Both the position numbers and the translations under genes were made by a program. Shown here piece by piece: positions 17,954 through 28,553 of a stretch of DNA of 46,766 nt (the stretch's first letter is position 1; each line of letters begins with the position of its first letter). Location of the stretch: positions 1 through 46,766 of IMG/VR virus record IMGVR_UViG_3300025732_000073; one strand, written 5' to 3'. A model generated the notes under the pieces. That model saw only the letters and a program-made list of their open reading frames with translations, made no database searches and was not told where the DNA came from. This DNA comes from a virus.

Positions 17954-20554
17954 ATGGCCACTGATCAACAAGGCATTATGTCCCTGCCACAAGGGGGCCA
18001 AGAAGCCGCTCCGCAGCTGTCAATCGACGACTCTTACGACGCTATTTCCGGGGCCCTGGGCGACACCAACCCTGAAGCCAGCGGCCAGATTCAGCAGTTG
18101 ATGGCCCAGCTGACCCCCATGCTGGATCAGCTGACGGATGAACAGTTGGACTTGGTGATTGCGCTTTTCCAATACCTGCACGATCACCCGGAAAAGTATG
18201 CCGAAACCGTTCAACAGGCAATTTCCCAGGGGGTTTTTGAAGAGGGCATGCTGCCTGAGAAGTACGATCCTGAGCTGATCGCCGCTTTGGGTATGGTGTT
18301 TCTGCAGGCAAAGCGGGAACGCCAAACGGGTAACGCCCGTGAAATGCAGGCCCAGATGCCGCAACCCCCGGCCACGATGGCACGGGGAGGTATTGCCGAA
18401 GCCGCTCGGATGGTGGCAAACCAAGGCCGTTATGGCGACACCACGCTTGCGCACATCACCAAAGGCGAAGCCCGTATGCTCAAAAAGCGCGGGGGTTCGG
18501 GCACCATCAACCCAAGTACTGGGCTACCTGAATATTGGAACCCCCTCAAGGATCTCGTTGATGCTGGTAAGAGCGTGGTAGGTGCTGTTCGCGGCGTCAC
18601 CAGCGGCATCGCCGATGCAGTCAAGCCGGTGCTGAGCAGCACCGTCGGTCGAATCCTGGTCACTGCTGCCTTGGCCACGTTCCTCGGCCCGGGGGCCTTT
18701 GGTATTACTGGAGCAGGGCTGGTCGGAAGTACCGCCGCCGCTGCAGGCCTTGCTTCTGGCATCGTCACCGGTGTAATGGGCGGCAGTCTCAAGGACATTT
18801 TGAAGGCCGGTGCCACCTCGTACTTCTCCGCCGCTTTAGCTCCTGGAGTAGGCAAAGAGGTAGGAAGTGCTGTTGGCGTTACGAGTGCTGCAGGACAAGC
18901 TGCTCTGGGCGCAGGTGTGGTGGGTGCCGGTATTGGAAAACTGACTGGCCAGAGCCTGCAGGATGCAATCAAGACGGGTCTGACCCAGGGTGCAATCTCT
19001 GGAGCGATCAATCTTGCCAGCACTCCTGCCCCCACTGGCCCGGGAGGCCCCGGAGCTCCTGTAGTGGAAGGCAAGCCTGTTTCTGTGGAAGACATCCGCA
19101 ATCAAATCGCTCAAGGCGGAGGACAGCAATCTACCGCTCCGACGACGCCTCCCCCTGCTGCCGCCACTTCCGCACCAGGGATCGCGGCCCAAGGGCCTCA
19201 AACTGCTGGAGCCATGGGCCCCCAGCAGGGCATCGCCTCCCTTGGCCCGGAGTTCAATCAGTATGAAACCACGCTGAGCAAGGTTCAGAACCTGGGACAG
19301 GATACCTATCAAGGGGCCAAGGACCTGTACAACCGGTATCTGTCTCCGTCTGGTATTGCAGAGCAAGGTGCTAAAGACGCCACCGTAAAGGCCAATGAGG
19401 CCTATCGGCAAACCCTTGCTGATACGGGCAGTCAAACTTTGGCGGAAAAAGCCTATCAAACCGCATACGACGCGGCCAAACCGGGCGTTTTTGCTAAGTA
19501 TGGTCCGTTGATTGGCGCAGGCCTCGGTGCGGCAGCATTGGCCGGGGGCTTTAAGCCCACTCCGCTGCCCCCTTCAGAACTGGCAAACAAACTTGCCGGA
19601 ACTCCAGGCGAGGATTTGATAAGGGATAACCCTCGCCAGTATCTTATCCAAAACCTGCCTGGGGTGAAGTACGACGAAAACGGCTACATTATTGGCAGTG
19701 AGCGTTGGACTCCACGGGGCTCGATTGAAACCACTCGTCAAACGATGCCCGGTACCACTTCGACGTTTGAGCCGACCTATTACACGCCTCCCCCGGGCGC
19801 TTTAGGCCAACAAAATCGAATTGCTCAGCCGTACAACAACGCCAACATGTACGGCAATCTGTTCCAGCCGATAGACTTCCTCGGTCGCCCCCGCTATGCG
19901 GCGGACGGCGGTTATATGCAAGCTGCCGACGGCGGTCCGATGAACCCGGCTGCTCCCCCTTCTGAGGGCGGCATGGGCGATGGCGGAATTGCAAGCCTGC
20001 AGCCGACGGTGCATATGTCTTGGGGAGGAGACGTTTTTGACGCGGTACGGCAGGCATTGTCTGGAACAAAGGGCCTAATTCTTAGCAAGACTGAACCAGT
20101 AAGAAATGCACTTAAAGAGTTCACGACTCCAGATCTGCCTAGCCCTAATCCGGGCGGCGTTTCAACTGATCCAGTGCCCAACCCTATCAACCCCGTGGCC
20201 CCCACTCCGACGGTGGGATCGTCACCTCCCAACATGGGCAGTGGGCCTGGAATCTCTTCGCTGGCCGCTCGCCTGTATCCTTCTTTATACAACGAGCAGT
20301 TCAAGCAGCAGTTGCTGAACCCCAACCTTGCAGGCCTTGCCTCTTTCGCCGAGGGCGGGTATCCTCGCCGTACTGGACAGATCAGTGGCCCTGGAACCGA
20401 GAAGTCGGACTCCATCCCTGCGATGCTCTCTGACGGCGAATTTGTCATGACGGCCAAGGCTGTACGTGGCGCGGGTAAAGGCGACCGCAGAGCTGGAGCG
20501 AAGAAAATGTACGCTCTGATGCATCAACTTGAGCGCAATGCTTCACGGGGATAA
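17954..20554 (+). CDS. Internal virion/ejection protein candidate 1
   Basis: 866 residues, ATG preceded by AAAGGAACC. N-terminal acidic helical region (QIQQLMAQLTPMLDQLTDEQ), a conserved-looking block GGIAEAARMVANQGRYGDT, then LAHITKGEARMLKKRGG, and a glycine/alanine-rich hydrophobic segment (residues about 230-300, VTAALATFLGPGAFGITGAG) that could insert in membranes. The C-terminus has KSDSIPAMLSDGEFVMTAKA and KKMYALMHQLE, a motif recurrent in large structural proteins of environmental phages. It heads a run of four low-complexity giants typical of podovirus injected proteins. The role is inferred. Confidence 0.6.
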   Translation: MATDQQGIMSLPQGGQEAAPQLSIDDSYDAISGALGDTNPEASGQIQQLMAQLTPMLDQLTDEQLDLVIALFQYLHDHPEKYAETVQQAISQGVFEEGMLPEKYDPELIAALGMVFLQAKRERQTGNAREMQAQMPQPPATMARGGIAEAARMVANQGRYGDTTLAHITKGEARMLKKRGGSGTINPSTGLPEYWNPLKDLVDAGKSVVGAVRGVTSGIADAVKPVLSSTVGRILVTAALATFLGPGAFGITGAGLVGSTAAAAGLASGIVTGVMGGSLKDILKAGATSYFSAALAPGVGKEVGSAVGVTSAAGQAALGAGVVGAGIGKLTGQSLQDAIKTGLTQGAISGAINLASTPAPTGPGGPGAPVVEGKPVSVEDIRNQIAQGGGQQSTAPTTPPPAAATSAPGIAAQGPQTAGAMGPQQGIASLGPEFNQYETTLSKVQNLGQDTYQGAKDLYNRYLSPSGIAEQGAKDATVKANEAYRQTLADTGSQTLAEKAYQTAYDAAKPGVFAKYGPLIGAGLGAAALAGGFKPTPLPPSELANKLAGTPGEDLIRDNPRQYLIQNLPGVKYDENGYIIGSERWTPRGSIETTRQTMPGTTSTFEPTYYTPPPGALGQQNRIAQPYNNANMYGNLFQPIDFLGRPRYAADGGYMQAADGGPMNPAAPPSEGGMGDGGIASLQPTVHMSWGGDVFDAVRQALSGTKGLILSKTEPVRNALKEFTTPDLPSPNPGGVSTDPVPNPINPVAPTPTVGSSPPNMGSGPGISSLAARLYPSLYNEQFKQQLLNPNLAGLASFAEGGYPRRTGQISGPGTEKSDSIPAMLSDGEFVMTAKAVRGAGKGDRRAGAKKMYALMHQLERNASRG

Positions 20555-20557
20555 AAC

Positions 20558-22180
20558 ATGGCAACTAGCAGTACCCTTCCTTCTACGCTCCCAGCATATA
20601 AGCCTACTGCCACGGGCGCACAAGCGGCAAATATTACTGAGCAGTACGTCCGGGAAGCACCGGATATTGAAGCCTATAAAGTAGGCTTACTGAAGTCTGC
20701 GCAGGCGCTTGGTTCTGCTCCGCCTAATCTCCCCGATTACAAAATCGCGGGAATGTCCCAGGATCAGCAAAATGCCATGGGCCTTGCCCGTGCGGGCATT
20801 GGTGCTTATTCGCCGTACCTGCAAGGTGGTGCGCAGTCTCTGACCCAAGGCACACGGACCCTGGGTGAAGCAGCAAATGTACTGCGCGGGTCAGACACCC
20901 GTGGTCAGTTCGGTGCTGCTCAACAGGCGATGAATTCCGCTGCAATTCCTACTGCGCGGATGGGCCAGTATGCCGATCAAGCAGGGGCGGGCCTTGGCTA
21001 TTTAGGACAAGCTGGTCGGGGGTTTAACACCGCCCAGCAAATGGCGCTTCAGTCCTCTGCGGCTGATCTGGGACGAAGCCAGAACATGATGATGCAAGGG
21101 GCGCTGCAAGGTCAAATGGCGGCGCGTCAGCCCGGTTTTAATGCGGGGCAGAACGCAGTAGGCATGGGTATTGGATCCTTGGCAGGTGCCGCGCAACAAT
21201 ATGATCCGAACAGCGTCAACGCGTTCATGAACCCGTACAACCAAGCTGTGTTGCAGCAAGGGTTGGCCGAGATCAATCGTCAAGGTGCAATGGCGGGCCT
21301 GAACCAACAGGCTCAAGCTGTCAAGGCAGGTGCGTTTGGCGGTTCTCGCGAGGGCGTTCAACGCGCTGAGATGGAGCGCAACTTGTCGCAGACCCGAAAT
21401 CAGGCGATTTCCAACATGCTGCAGCAGGGCTACAACACGGCCCAGCAAAACTCCATGCAGGCCTTCCAAAACCAGCAGGCAAACCAGTTGGCACAAGGTC
21501 AGGGGCTCGCCCAGGCCGGAGCTACCCTGGGCAATTTGGCGGGCCAACAGGGTCAATTGGGCCTGCAGGCCGCTCAGAACACTGCCAATATTGGTCAGAA
21601 CATCGGCGCACAAAATATCCAGCAGGCGGGCCTTGGTCAAAGCGCCGCGAACCTGTATGGTCAGATGGCGGGTCAGCAGGGCAACCTTGCTGGTCAGTAC
21701 GCCAACATAGCCGGACAGCAGGCCAACATTCTGGGTCAGCAAAGCCAACAGCTTCAGAACCTGGGTCAGGGCATCGGCAATCTGGCAAACCAGCAGTTCA
21801 GCCAGGGCTTGCAAACGGCCCAGGGCCTTGGATCGCTTGGCACGCAGATTGGCAACGCAGGCGTGCAGCAAGCCGCACTGGGACAGACTGCACAGCAGTT
21901 GGGCCAGCAGGATGTCAACTTCCTGTACAACACGGGTGCTCAGCAGCAGAAGCAGTACCAAAACGAACTGGATGCGACCCGCGCTACGCAGATGCAAAAC
22001 GCGATGCAGCCGTACCAGAACATCGCTTTTGTGTCGGACATCTACAAGGGCGCACCGTCCTCGACAATGGCCGTGACTCAGCAGGCAGCGGCTACACCGA
22101 GCCCGTTCCAGCAGGCCGCAGGTTTGGCCACCGGTCTTGCCACCACTGCAGGCGTGGCGAACAAAGCTGGCATCCTTTAA
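20558..22180 (+). CDS. Internal virion/ejection protein candidate 2 (Gln/Ala/Gly-rich)
   Basis: 540 residues, Gln, Ala and Gly very abundant. The centre contains INRQGAMAGLNQQAQAVKAG and AFGGSREGVQRAE, a block seen in similar virion proteins. It is followed by many irregular copies of an 11-14 residue pattern such as AGQQGNLAGQYANIAGQQAN, predicted to be a long helix. The extended helical repeat and position suggest a protein packed inside the head and injected. There is no lytic or catalytic motif. It starts 3 bases after the preceding stop. Confidence 0.6.
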   Translation: MATSSTLPSTLPAYKPTATGAQAANITEQYVREAPDIEAYKVGLLKSAQALGSAPPNLPDYKIAGMSQDQQNAMGLARAGIGAYSPYLQGGAQSLTQGTRTLGEAANVLRGSDTRGQFGAAQQAMNSAAIPTARMGQYADQAGAGLGYLGQAGRGFNTAQQMALQSSAADLGRSQNMMMQGALQGQMAARQPGFNAGQNAVGMGIGSLAGAAQQYDPNSVNAFMNPYNQAVLQQGLAEINRQGAMAGLNQQAQAVKAGAFGGSREGVQRAEMERNLSQTRNQAISNMLQQGYNTAQQNSMQAFQNQQANQLAQGQGLAQAGATLGNLAGQQGQLGLQAAQNTANIGQNIGAQNIQQAGLGQSAANLYGQMAGQQGNLAGQYANIAGQQANILGQQSQQLQNLGQGIGNLANQQFSQGLQTAQGLGSLGTQIGNAGVQQAALGQTAQQLGQQDVNFLYNTGAQQQKQYQNELDATRATQMQNAMQPYQNIAFVSDIYKGAPSSTMAVTQQAAATPSPFQQAAGLATGLATTAGVANKAGIL

Positions 22181-22189
22181 GGAAAAGAA

Positions 22190-25129
22190 ATGAAAGAAGA
22201 CATCCTCAAACGCGCCATGTTTGCGATGCCCTTGTCCAAGGATGCTCGCAACTCCGGCATCCTCTCCGGCTTTGACATGGAGGAGATGGACGAGATGCCT
22301 GAGCCTTCCGAAGAGATGCCGCAGATGTCCCGCACGCCTCAGAATCCTGAGATTCTGATGAATACGCTGCGCGGCGACATGCGTTCTGTGGATGCGCGTT
22401 ACCAGGAACTGGCTCAGATGGTGGGCGAAGAAGCCGCCATGGAAACGCCTCCTGAAGTCCTTGCGATGCTGCAGCCGCAACTCGGTGCCCAGCAGGGCGG
22501 TATTGGCGGGTTGCCCGGTGCTCAGGGCATGATGCCTCCTGGAGCGCCCCCTCAAGCAGGCCAACAGCCTCCTGCTCCTCCTCCCGGGCCGCAGGGCATA
22601 GCAGCGGCCATGCCTCCGGGCATGGCGAGTGCGCCCCCTTTCCCCCAGGGCGGGGCTGAGCAGGCTCCGCCCCAACAACTCGCCGGTGGCGGAGAAGTAA
22701 CCGGTGAGGGCGGCATAACTCTGCGCGTTCCTATCAGTGTCGGTGCAGGTGGCATGGGCGGTATGGGCGGGGGCCAACTTGGTCAGCAGGCAACTACTGC
22801 GCTTCAACAGGGATATGGTGCCTCCCAGGGGGCTCCAAATCAACTAGAGGGTTTTAACCAGGAATACATGCAGAATGTAATGCGCTCTCAATTGGGCGGC
22901 GGAGACATGTCTGCCGCCATGACCCCTGAGCAGCAGGATGCGGCTCAAAAAGCTGCGCAGACAGGCGCAGCATTCGCGGCGTTCAAGCAAAGCCAAGCAG
23001 CGCAAGCGGGCAGTGGAAGCCAACAAGTTCCTGGCGCAACTGCTCCCGCATCAGAAGGCGGTCCCAAGATTGCTCCTCCGGTACTTAATCCGATCATGTC
23101 TCAGGGCATGTCTTTGCAAAGACAGCAAGACTACGTTAATCTGTACGGAAACGCATTTAAGGGCAATTCAATGTTCGCTGACGGCGGGATGGTGAATCAT
23201 CCTCCGACGCCTGATGGCATGCCCCCGCTGCATGCTTTTGGTGGAGCATTTGTGAATCCGATGATGCGTTTTGCTCAGATGGGAGCCGACAAGCTGAGCA
23301 CCTTGGGCATGGAAGCAAATGCCTTGGGTGGGCGTTTGATGTCGCAGGGCTTCCCACAGACCTTCCGCCCAATCTTTGAAAACGTGCGGGGCGAAGGCGG
23401 TCGTTATACGGCAGAGCAAATCCTGAAGTACCCGACGTTGACCCAGCACTTGTCTAATCTTGCGGGTCCTCAAGCAACTACCATGGCAGGCCGCGCCAGC
23501 ACTCTAGCTGCCCCCGCTGCTACAACCGCCGCAGGTATGCTCGGTGCAAGCGGCGTGTACAAGGGCATGGCAGGGGACCAGACTGATCCTGTTCGCCAGG
23601 AGTTGATGCAGAAGTTTGAGCAGGAGTACTACCGTACCCGCGACAGAAGCATTCCCATGCAGAACCTGGATCGTCTCAGTAACGATCAACTGGCTCAGGC
23701 GATTGCGAACATGTCTGGCATGTCCGATCAGTCCCAATCTGGGACCCCGGCCCCCGCAACACCTGCTCCTCCCAAAGTGGCGGCTCCTGCTGTCCCTTCC
23801 TCTGAAGCGGCTCCGAGTGCCGATCCCCTAGGGGACTTCATTCAGCAGAAACTGGCTGCTCAACAAGAGCGTGATGCAGCGACCAAAGTCACGCCAAACG
23901 TGGCCAAGCCTACGCTGGAGCCTGCCCTTTCCAAGAGTGAACGAGTCAAAGCAGCACGCAACGAGTATGCTGATCTGTACCGGGAGCTTTTAGGCGACAC
24001 CAAAGACGAGATGCAGACCAACGCACTTCTGATGTTGGCTGATGCTGGGTTTAAGTACGCAGGCGCTCCGGTGACCCCGGGCAGCACGCCGATGACCCGT
24101 TTGGCGCAGTCTCTTGGCGGCATACCGCAGGGCTTCATGGCCCTTTTGTCTCAGGCCAAGGAACGTCAGTTGAAGGTCGATACTGCTGCGTTGTCGCAAG
24201 CCGTCAGCGATGTGCAAGAGCAGGATAAACAAGTTCAGCAAATCAAGCTGGAAATGCTTAAGGGCGACTATCGCTTGCTTGCCGAGCAGATCAAACAAGG
24301 CGGCGGACAACTCAAGGACGGTGGGGCAGGCCTCATCGTTGCCGAGACCAAAGGCGGTGGGTATAAGGGCATGTCGGTTGACCCAAACAACCCAACGGTG
24401 CAATCCGCTCTGGCCAGTCGTTACACGTTGCGCCCGACAGACAACCCGTTTGTCGAGAACCGTGGTGAAGCTCCGACCACCGTTGAAACGGACAAGGAGG
24501 AGCGCGTCAAGCTCACCTCCACGCTGCGCTCGCTGGACAACAGCCTGTCTACGCTGGACAACCTCAAGGGCGTGTACTCACAAGCCTATGGCCCCGGCGC
24601 GTGGTTCTCGGACAAGGTCAACAACCTGTTAGTCCCTGTGCTGCCCACCGCTGTTGTCCGCCCTGATGTGAATCTGGTGGATGCCAGCACCCGTATCAGT
24701 AGCGGCATGAACTCCATCCTGAAGAACATGGCTTCGGCCAATGATGGTGGCCGTGTGGCAGTGCAAGAGCAGGAGTGGGCGCGGGACACCGCCAAGGGCA
24801 TCGCTGACCCCACCAAGTTCTTTGCTGACAAGGAACTTGCAGCCAAGCAGTTCAACAGCATGGAAACCATGCTGCGCAACGCCCGTCAACAGGTGATTAC
24901 GCAGTTGGGCTACGAGAAGAACGACTACGCCATGCGCACGCCTAACACCGGAACGCAGACTGATCCGTTCCAGATTCCGCAGGACCCGGATCAGGCAAAG
25001 CGCATGTACAACTTCCTTGGTAGTACGATTGGCAAACTGCAAGACCCACGGGCCACGGTCTACATCCGTATGCCCAACGGATCGGTGCAGGGCTTCAACC
25101 CGATGCAACTCAGAGGATTGGTCCAGTAA
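22190..25129 (+). CDS. Internal virion/ejection protein candidate 3
   Basis: 979 residues with a strong TAAGGAAAAG site. The N-terminal third is Met/Pro/Gly/Gln-rich and disordered, and contains acidic DMEEMDEMPEPSEEMPQM. Residues about 420-440 include a small apolar stretch (STLAAPAATTAAGMLGASG). The C-terminal half is helical (VSDVQEQDKQVQQIKLEMLK) with a well-ordered domain ending in VYIRMPNGSVQGFNPMQLRG. No known enzyme motif is visible. It ends in a TAATG overlap with the next gene, implying coupled translation. Confidence 0.6.
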   Translation: MKEDILKRAMFAMPLSKDARNSGILSGFDMEEMDEMPEPSEEMPQMSRTPQNPEILMNTLRGDMRSVDARYQELAQMVGEEAAMETPPEVLAMLQPQLGAQQGGIGGLPGAQGMMPPGAPPQAGQQPPAPPPGPQGIAAAMPPGMASAPPFPQGGAEQAPPQQLAGGGEVTGEGGITLRVPISVGAGGMGGMGGGQLGQQATTALQQGYGASQGAPNQLEGFNQEYMQNVMRSQLGGGDMSAAMTPEQQDAAQKAAQTGAAFAAFKQSQAAQAGSGSQQVPGATAPASEGGPKIAPPVLNPIMSQGMSLQRQQDYVNLYGNAFKGNSMFADGGMVNHPPTPDGMPPLHAFGGAFVNPMMRFAQMGADKLSTLGMEANALGGRLMSQGFPQTFRPIFENVRGEGGRYTAEQILKYPTLTQHLSNLAGPQATTMAGRASTLAAPAATTAAGMLGASGVYKGMAGDQTDPVRQELMQKFEQEYYRTRDRSIPMQNLDRLSNDQLAQAIANMSGMSDQSQSGTPAPATPAPPKVAAPAVPSSEAAPSADPLGDFIQQKLAAQQERDAATKVTPNVAKPTLEPALSKSERVKAARNEYADLYRELLGDTKDEMQTNALLMLADAGFKYAGAPVTPGSTPMTRLAQSLGGIPQGFMALLSQAKERQLKVDTAALSQAVSDVQEQDKQVQQIKLEMLKGDYRLLAEQIKQGGGQLKDGGAGLIVAETKGGGYKGMSVDPNNPTVQSALASRYTLRPTDNPFVENRGEAPTTVETDKEERVKLTSTLRSLDNSLSTLDNLKGVYSQAYGPGAWFSDKVNNLLVPVLPTAVVRPDVNLVDASTRISSGMNSILKNMASANDGGRVAVQEQEWARDTAKGIADPTKFFADKELAAKQFNSMETMLRNARQQVITQLGYEKNDYAMRTPNTGTQTDPFQIPQDPDQAKRMYNFLGSTIGKLQDPRATVYIRMPNGSVQGFNPMQLRGLVQ

Positions 25130-28100
25130 TGCCTACGATCATGAACACCCAGGGCCAGATGGTCGATATGACCACTGGCGAGATTGTTGGGCGTGCCGAG
25201 GGTGCTCCCACTGCCGTTGAACCCCGCAAGGCTGGTGCTCCTGAACAGATCACCGAAGGCGCGGACAAGGTCAGAGGCTTGGTCAACAACCTGTCCTGGG
25301 GATTCAACTCTGCGCTTTTCTCGCTGCCTGATGCTGCGCAGCGCGTGATTGGTCGGGGCCTGGGCCTTGATGACAATCAGGTGTTCCAGTTTGCCAAATT
25401 CTTCAACCGTGGCGAAGTGGCCCCCAAGAACTCTGGGGAGCGCTATTCCCGTGCAATTGGTGAAGGCGTGGGCAACGCACTGCCCGTTACCGGTGTGTTG
25501 AGCTATATGGCCGCAACACGGCCCATGGTCACTGCTGCACAGCCTGCGGCAGGTATTTTGCGCGGTATCGCTGACGACACCATCAAATTCATCCAGAAGA
25601 GCCCTGCTCAAGCAGCAGCGATGGACGTGGCGTTTGGTGCTGGCTGGGAAGGCCTGCGTCAGGCTATCGAAGAAAACGTAGACGACGCCAACCCTAGCAA
25701 GGCGCTGTACAAAGAACTGCTGCCCACCGCCGCTTTCATTGGTGTGCCGTTGGCGCTGTCTGGCACCATGGGCGCGGGCAAGAAACTGCTCAATCTGTCG
25801 CCCACCGCGAAGGCCGCTGCGTGGACCAAAGAACAAGTGACCGGGCCGAATGCAAACCTGAGCGATATTGAAAAAGAAGTACTGGGTGCCGCTCCTTCTG
25901 GCTGGAGATTGCCTCTGGTCAACATCGTCCCCAAGATGCTGATCAAGAATGCTGAGCGCAAGCTGACGCAGGTATTCGGCCCCATCGCCGAGAGCAAGGA
26001 AGCGCAAGAGGCGTTGATGGCTTTGGAAAAGGCCATGGCTGATCCGCGTTTCTCTGAGGCGGGCTTCGTGTTCGATGCGGCTGAGAAGACGATGTATGCG
26101 CCGCTGGTGCAGGAAAAGCTGAAGCTGCTGGAACAACTGGGTCCCAAGGAACTGGAAAGCGTTAAACAACGCATCAACCAGAACCAGGAAGCCCTGAACA
26201 ATCTGTTTGTCGGGCTGGCACCTCAGGCACGTCAAGAGGCCATGACCGCGTTTCAAGCAGCACAGGCAGACCGCTTGGCCTTCTTTGAAGGCCTGCTGCG
26301 CCAGAAGAAGGACATGACCGACGCTGAGGTTTTGGCAGTGGCCGAGCGCCTCGGGCCGCAGAACCTGGACATGCTCAACAATGAGTTGCGCGGCGTGATC
26401 CAAGCTCGCATGGAAGCGGATAACAGCATGCGGCAGAACGTCCTGTCCCGCATGGGACTCAAACAAGCTACCGCTCCTGACGGAACTCCGCTGCCTACCC
26501 GGGAAGATGGGAAATCGTTGTTCCAGTCGCAGGACATGGAACAGGCCGTGCTTGAGCTAATCAAGAAGTACAAGGTCGAGCGCCCATCCCTGCGCACGCC
26601 GATGCCTGAGCCAATTCGTCTCCTAGACAACTTTGTTCAGGGACAGTTGCGTCAGCGTGAGCGTCTGGAAGGGCAGGCTTTGACCAGTCTTGTTGATGAT
26701 GCGTTAGCGCAGCAGATTGGAGCAATGGGCCGGGAGTTGGATCCCGAGGTCATGACCGCGTTGCGCGATTCTGTGATGACGCTGGTCAAGGGTGAAAAAC
26801 CTCGTGGCGGCAAGCGTACACCGGGGCTCGCGGAACTGGCTCCAAAGCCCGATGCCCAGGGCAACATTTCTGTCCCCTCCATCATCCCTGGTCGCAAGAT
26901 CGTAATCAACCCCGCACAGTTACGTGAGGATGCTGCTCGCATCGCTTCTGACAGCACTCGGATTGATCTGAACACGCCTGAGGCTTTGGACTACCTGACT
27001 GCAGCCCAGCGCTTCCGCAATGACTCGCTGAACAAGTACAACGCCGCGATGCTCGGAAACAACCGGGTGCGCCAGACGGATGCGCAGCGCATCATGGATA
27101 CCGGTGATGCAGTGTTCCGGGATGTTGAGAAATTGGTCCTGGGCCACGCGCCACGGCTCAAGGGCGAGTACGAGGCGATGAAGACCCTCATCGACGACTA
27201 CAAGAGCGTCTATGACAGCACGTTGCCCCTGCTGATGACCCAGGTCAAGCGCGGTGGGCGTGAGTACTTGCTACCTAACGAAGACCTGCTGCGCAACGCA
27301 TTCAAGAACGTCGAAAGCCTGCGGAGCGTAGCCGCCATCCTTGGCCCTGATCAGCAGTCTGCGGACCTGTTGATGAAGGGCACGATTGATTGGCTGCGTT
27401 CCAAGAATGTCGTCAACAAGGACGGCATCGTGGATCCCAAGATGCTGCGCTCGGTGCTGGACAAGAACCGCAACATTGTTGACGCCCTGCCAGACAACAT
27501 CAAAGCCAAGCTCAACGACGAAGTAGCCCTGGCTGATGACTACGTCAAGCGCCTGGGCGAGCTGGACCGCCGTACCACGGCTGCTCAGGACAACGAACTG
27601 GACCGGGTACTGGCCAAGGCCGTGCGCCCCGAGGCTGACCCGCGTCTCGTGCTCCAGGATGCATTGAAGGATCCGGCCATCATGCGCAAGCTGGTGGACG
27701 CCATGAGCCCGAACCCCGAGATGGTGGATGCGCTGCGCCGTTCGGTGTACGACATCGCTACCCAGGGTGCCCAGGGCGGCGGCGGCTTGAAGTCGTTCCT
27801 GGACAACAACGAGCGGGCGTTGAAGGTGCTGTTTGGCGGGACCGAGCATCTGGACAACCTGAAGACCCTGGCTGATCTCCAGCGTCGGGTGAATGCATTT
27901 GCCAATGTGACCGGCCAGATTCCGGCGTTTGAGTCGATGGATGAGGCCTTGCGCCGCACGTTTGGCACCGGTATTCAATTCCTGACGACCACGGCCCGCG
28001 AAGCAATGGTGGGTCGCATCTCCCCCGAGACGGGTGCCCTGGCCCTGTTAGTGCGCATGACAGGCAGCTTGGAGAACCAGCTGTACAAGCGCATCTTTAC

Positions 28101-28539
28101 CCGGGCACTGGAAAGCGAAGAGTTTGCCAAGCAGATCACCCACATCAGCACGCCAAAGGACGCCGCCAAGGTCACCAAGGCGCTGGAAAGCATCGGCATT
28201 CCGAAGTCCGTGATCACCAACGCTACGATGGCCCCGGTCCGTGGTGCGGCGCAAGAGGCAGGCGATCTCATGCAGGAGGGGAAGAAATCCCCGGTTGCTG
28301 GCATGGCAGGACTGCCTGTTTCACGTGGAACAAGCGCCAGCCAGATGCTGCGTCAGTTGCCCCCGGCACCGCCCACCCGTGGCACGGACTTCAACCCCCG
28401 CATGCCGACCACGCCGCAAGTGCAGCAGGGCGGTGGCGCAAATCAGATACCTTTGATGTATCCGGCCATGTTCCCGAACGACCCCATCAGTGCGTTGCTG
28501 CAACAACGGCAACTCATGGCCCAAAAGCCACAGCAGTAA
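25129..28539 (+). CDS. Internal virion/ejection protein candidate 4 (very large)
   Basis: 1136 residues starting in a TAATG overlap. Apart from a hydrophobic stretch near residues 115-150 (VTGVLSYMAATRPMVTAAQ), it is largely helical and charged (ALMALEKAMADPRFSEAGF, VKQRINQNQEALNNLFVGLA). It resembles the giant inner-core proteins of podoviruses that cross the envelope with the DNA. No transglycosylase or protease motif is recognisable. The C-terminal 70 residues are Pro/Gln-rich and disordered. It is co-transcribed with candidates 1-3. Confidence 0.6.
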   Translation: MPTIMNTQGQMVDMTTGEIVGRAEGAPTAVEPRKAGAPEQITEGADKVRGLVNNLSWGFNSALFSLPDAAQRVIGRGLGLDDNQVFQFAKFFNRGEVAPKNSGERYSRAIGEGVGNALPVTGVLSYMAATRPMVTAAQPAAGILRGIADDTIKFIQKSPAQAAAMDVAFGAGWEGLRQAIEENVDDANPSKALYKELLPTAAFIGVPLALSGTMGAGKKLLNLSPTAKAAAWTKEQVTGPNANLSDIEKEVLGAAPSGWRLPLVNIVPKMLIKNAERKLTQVFGPIAESKEAQEALMALEKAMADPRFSEAGFVFDAAEKTMYAPLVQEKLKLLEQLGPKELESVKQRINQNQEALNNLFVGLAPQARQEAMTAFQAAQADRLAFFEGLLRQKKDMTDAEVLAVAERLGPQNLDMLNNELRGVIQARMEADNSMRQNVLSRMGLKQATAPDGTPLPTREDGKSLFQSQDMEQAVLELIKKYKVERPSLRTPMPEPIRLLDNFVQGQLRQRERLEGQALTSLVDDALAQQIGAMGRELDPEVMTALRDSVMTLVKGEKPRGGKRTPGLAELAPKPDAQGNISVPSIIPGRKIVINPAQLREDAARIASDSTRIDLNTPEALDYLTAAQRFRNDSLNKYNAAMLGNNRVRQTDAQRIMDTGDAVFRDVEKLVLGHAPRLKGEYEAMKTLIDDYKSVYDSTLPLLMTQVKRGGREYLLPNEDLLRNAFKNVESLRSVAAILGPDQQSADLLMKGTIDWLRSKNVVNKDGIVDPKMLRSVLDKNRNIVDALPDNIKAKLNDEVALADDYVKRLGELDRRTTAAQDNELDRVLAKAVRPEADPRLVLQDALKDPAIMRKLVDAMSPNPEMVDALRRSVYDIATQGAQGGGGLKSFLDNNERALKVLFGGTEHLDNLKTLADLQRRVNAFANVTGQIPAFESMDEALRRTFGTGIQFLTTTAREAMVGRISPETGALALLVRMTGSLENQLYKRIFTRALESEEFAKQITHISTPKDAAKVTKALESIGIPKSVITNATMAPVRGAAQEAGDLMQEGKKSPVAGMAGLPVSRGTSASQMLRQLPPAPPTRGTDFNPRMPTTPQVQQGGGANQIPLMYPAMFPNDPISALLQQRQLMAQKPQQ

Positions 28540-28553
28540 GAACGGAGTAAGCA

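Noticed and set aside
21002-22843. A 613-codon open frame on the minus strand
   Set aside because: It runs antisense to two convincing rightward genes (20558 and 22190) with normal ribosome sites; its product is Leu/His/Arg-rich as expected from an antisense frame of Gln/Ala-rich codons.
25060-26466. A 468-codon minus-strand open frame
   Set aside because: It lies fully opposite the genes at 22190 and 25129 and has no motif; it is a by-product of their codon bias.
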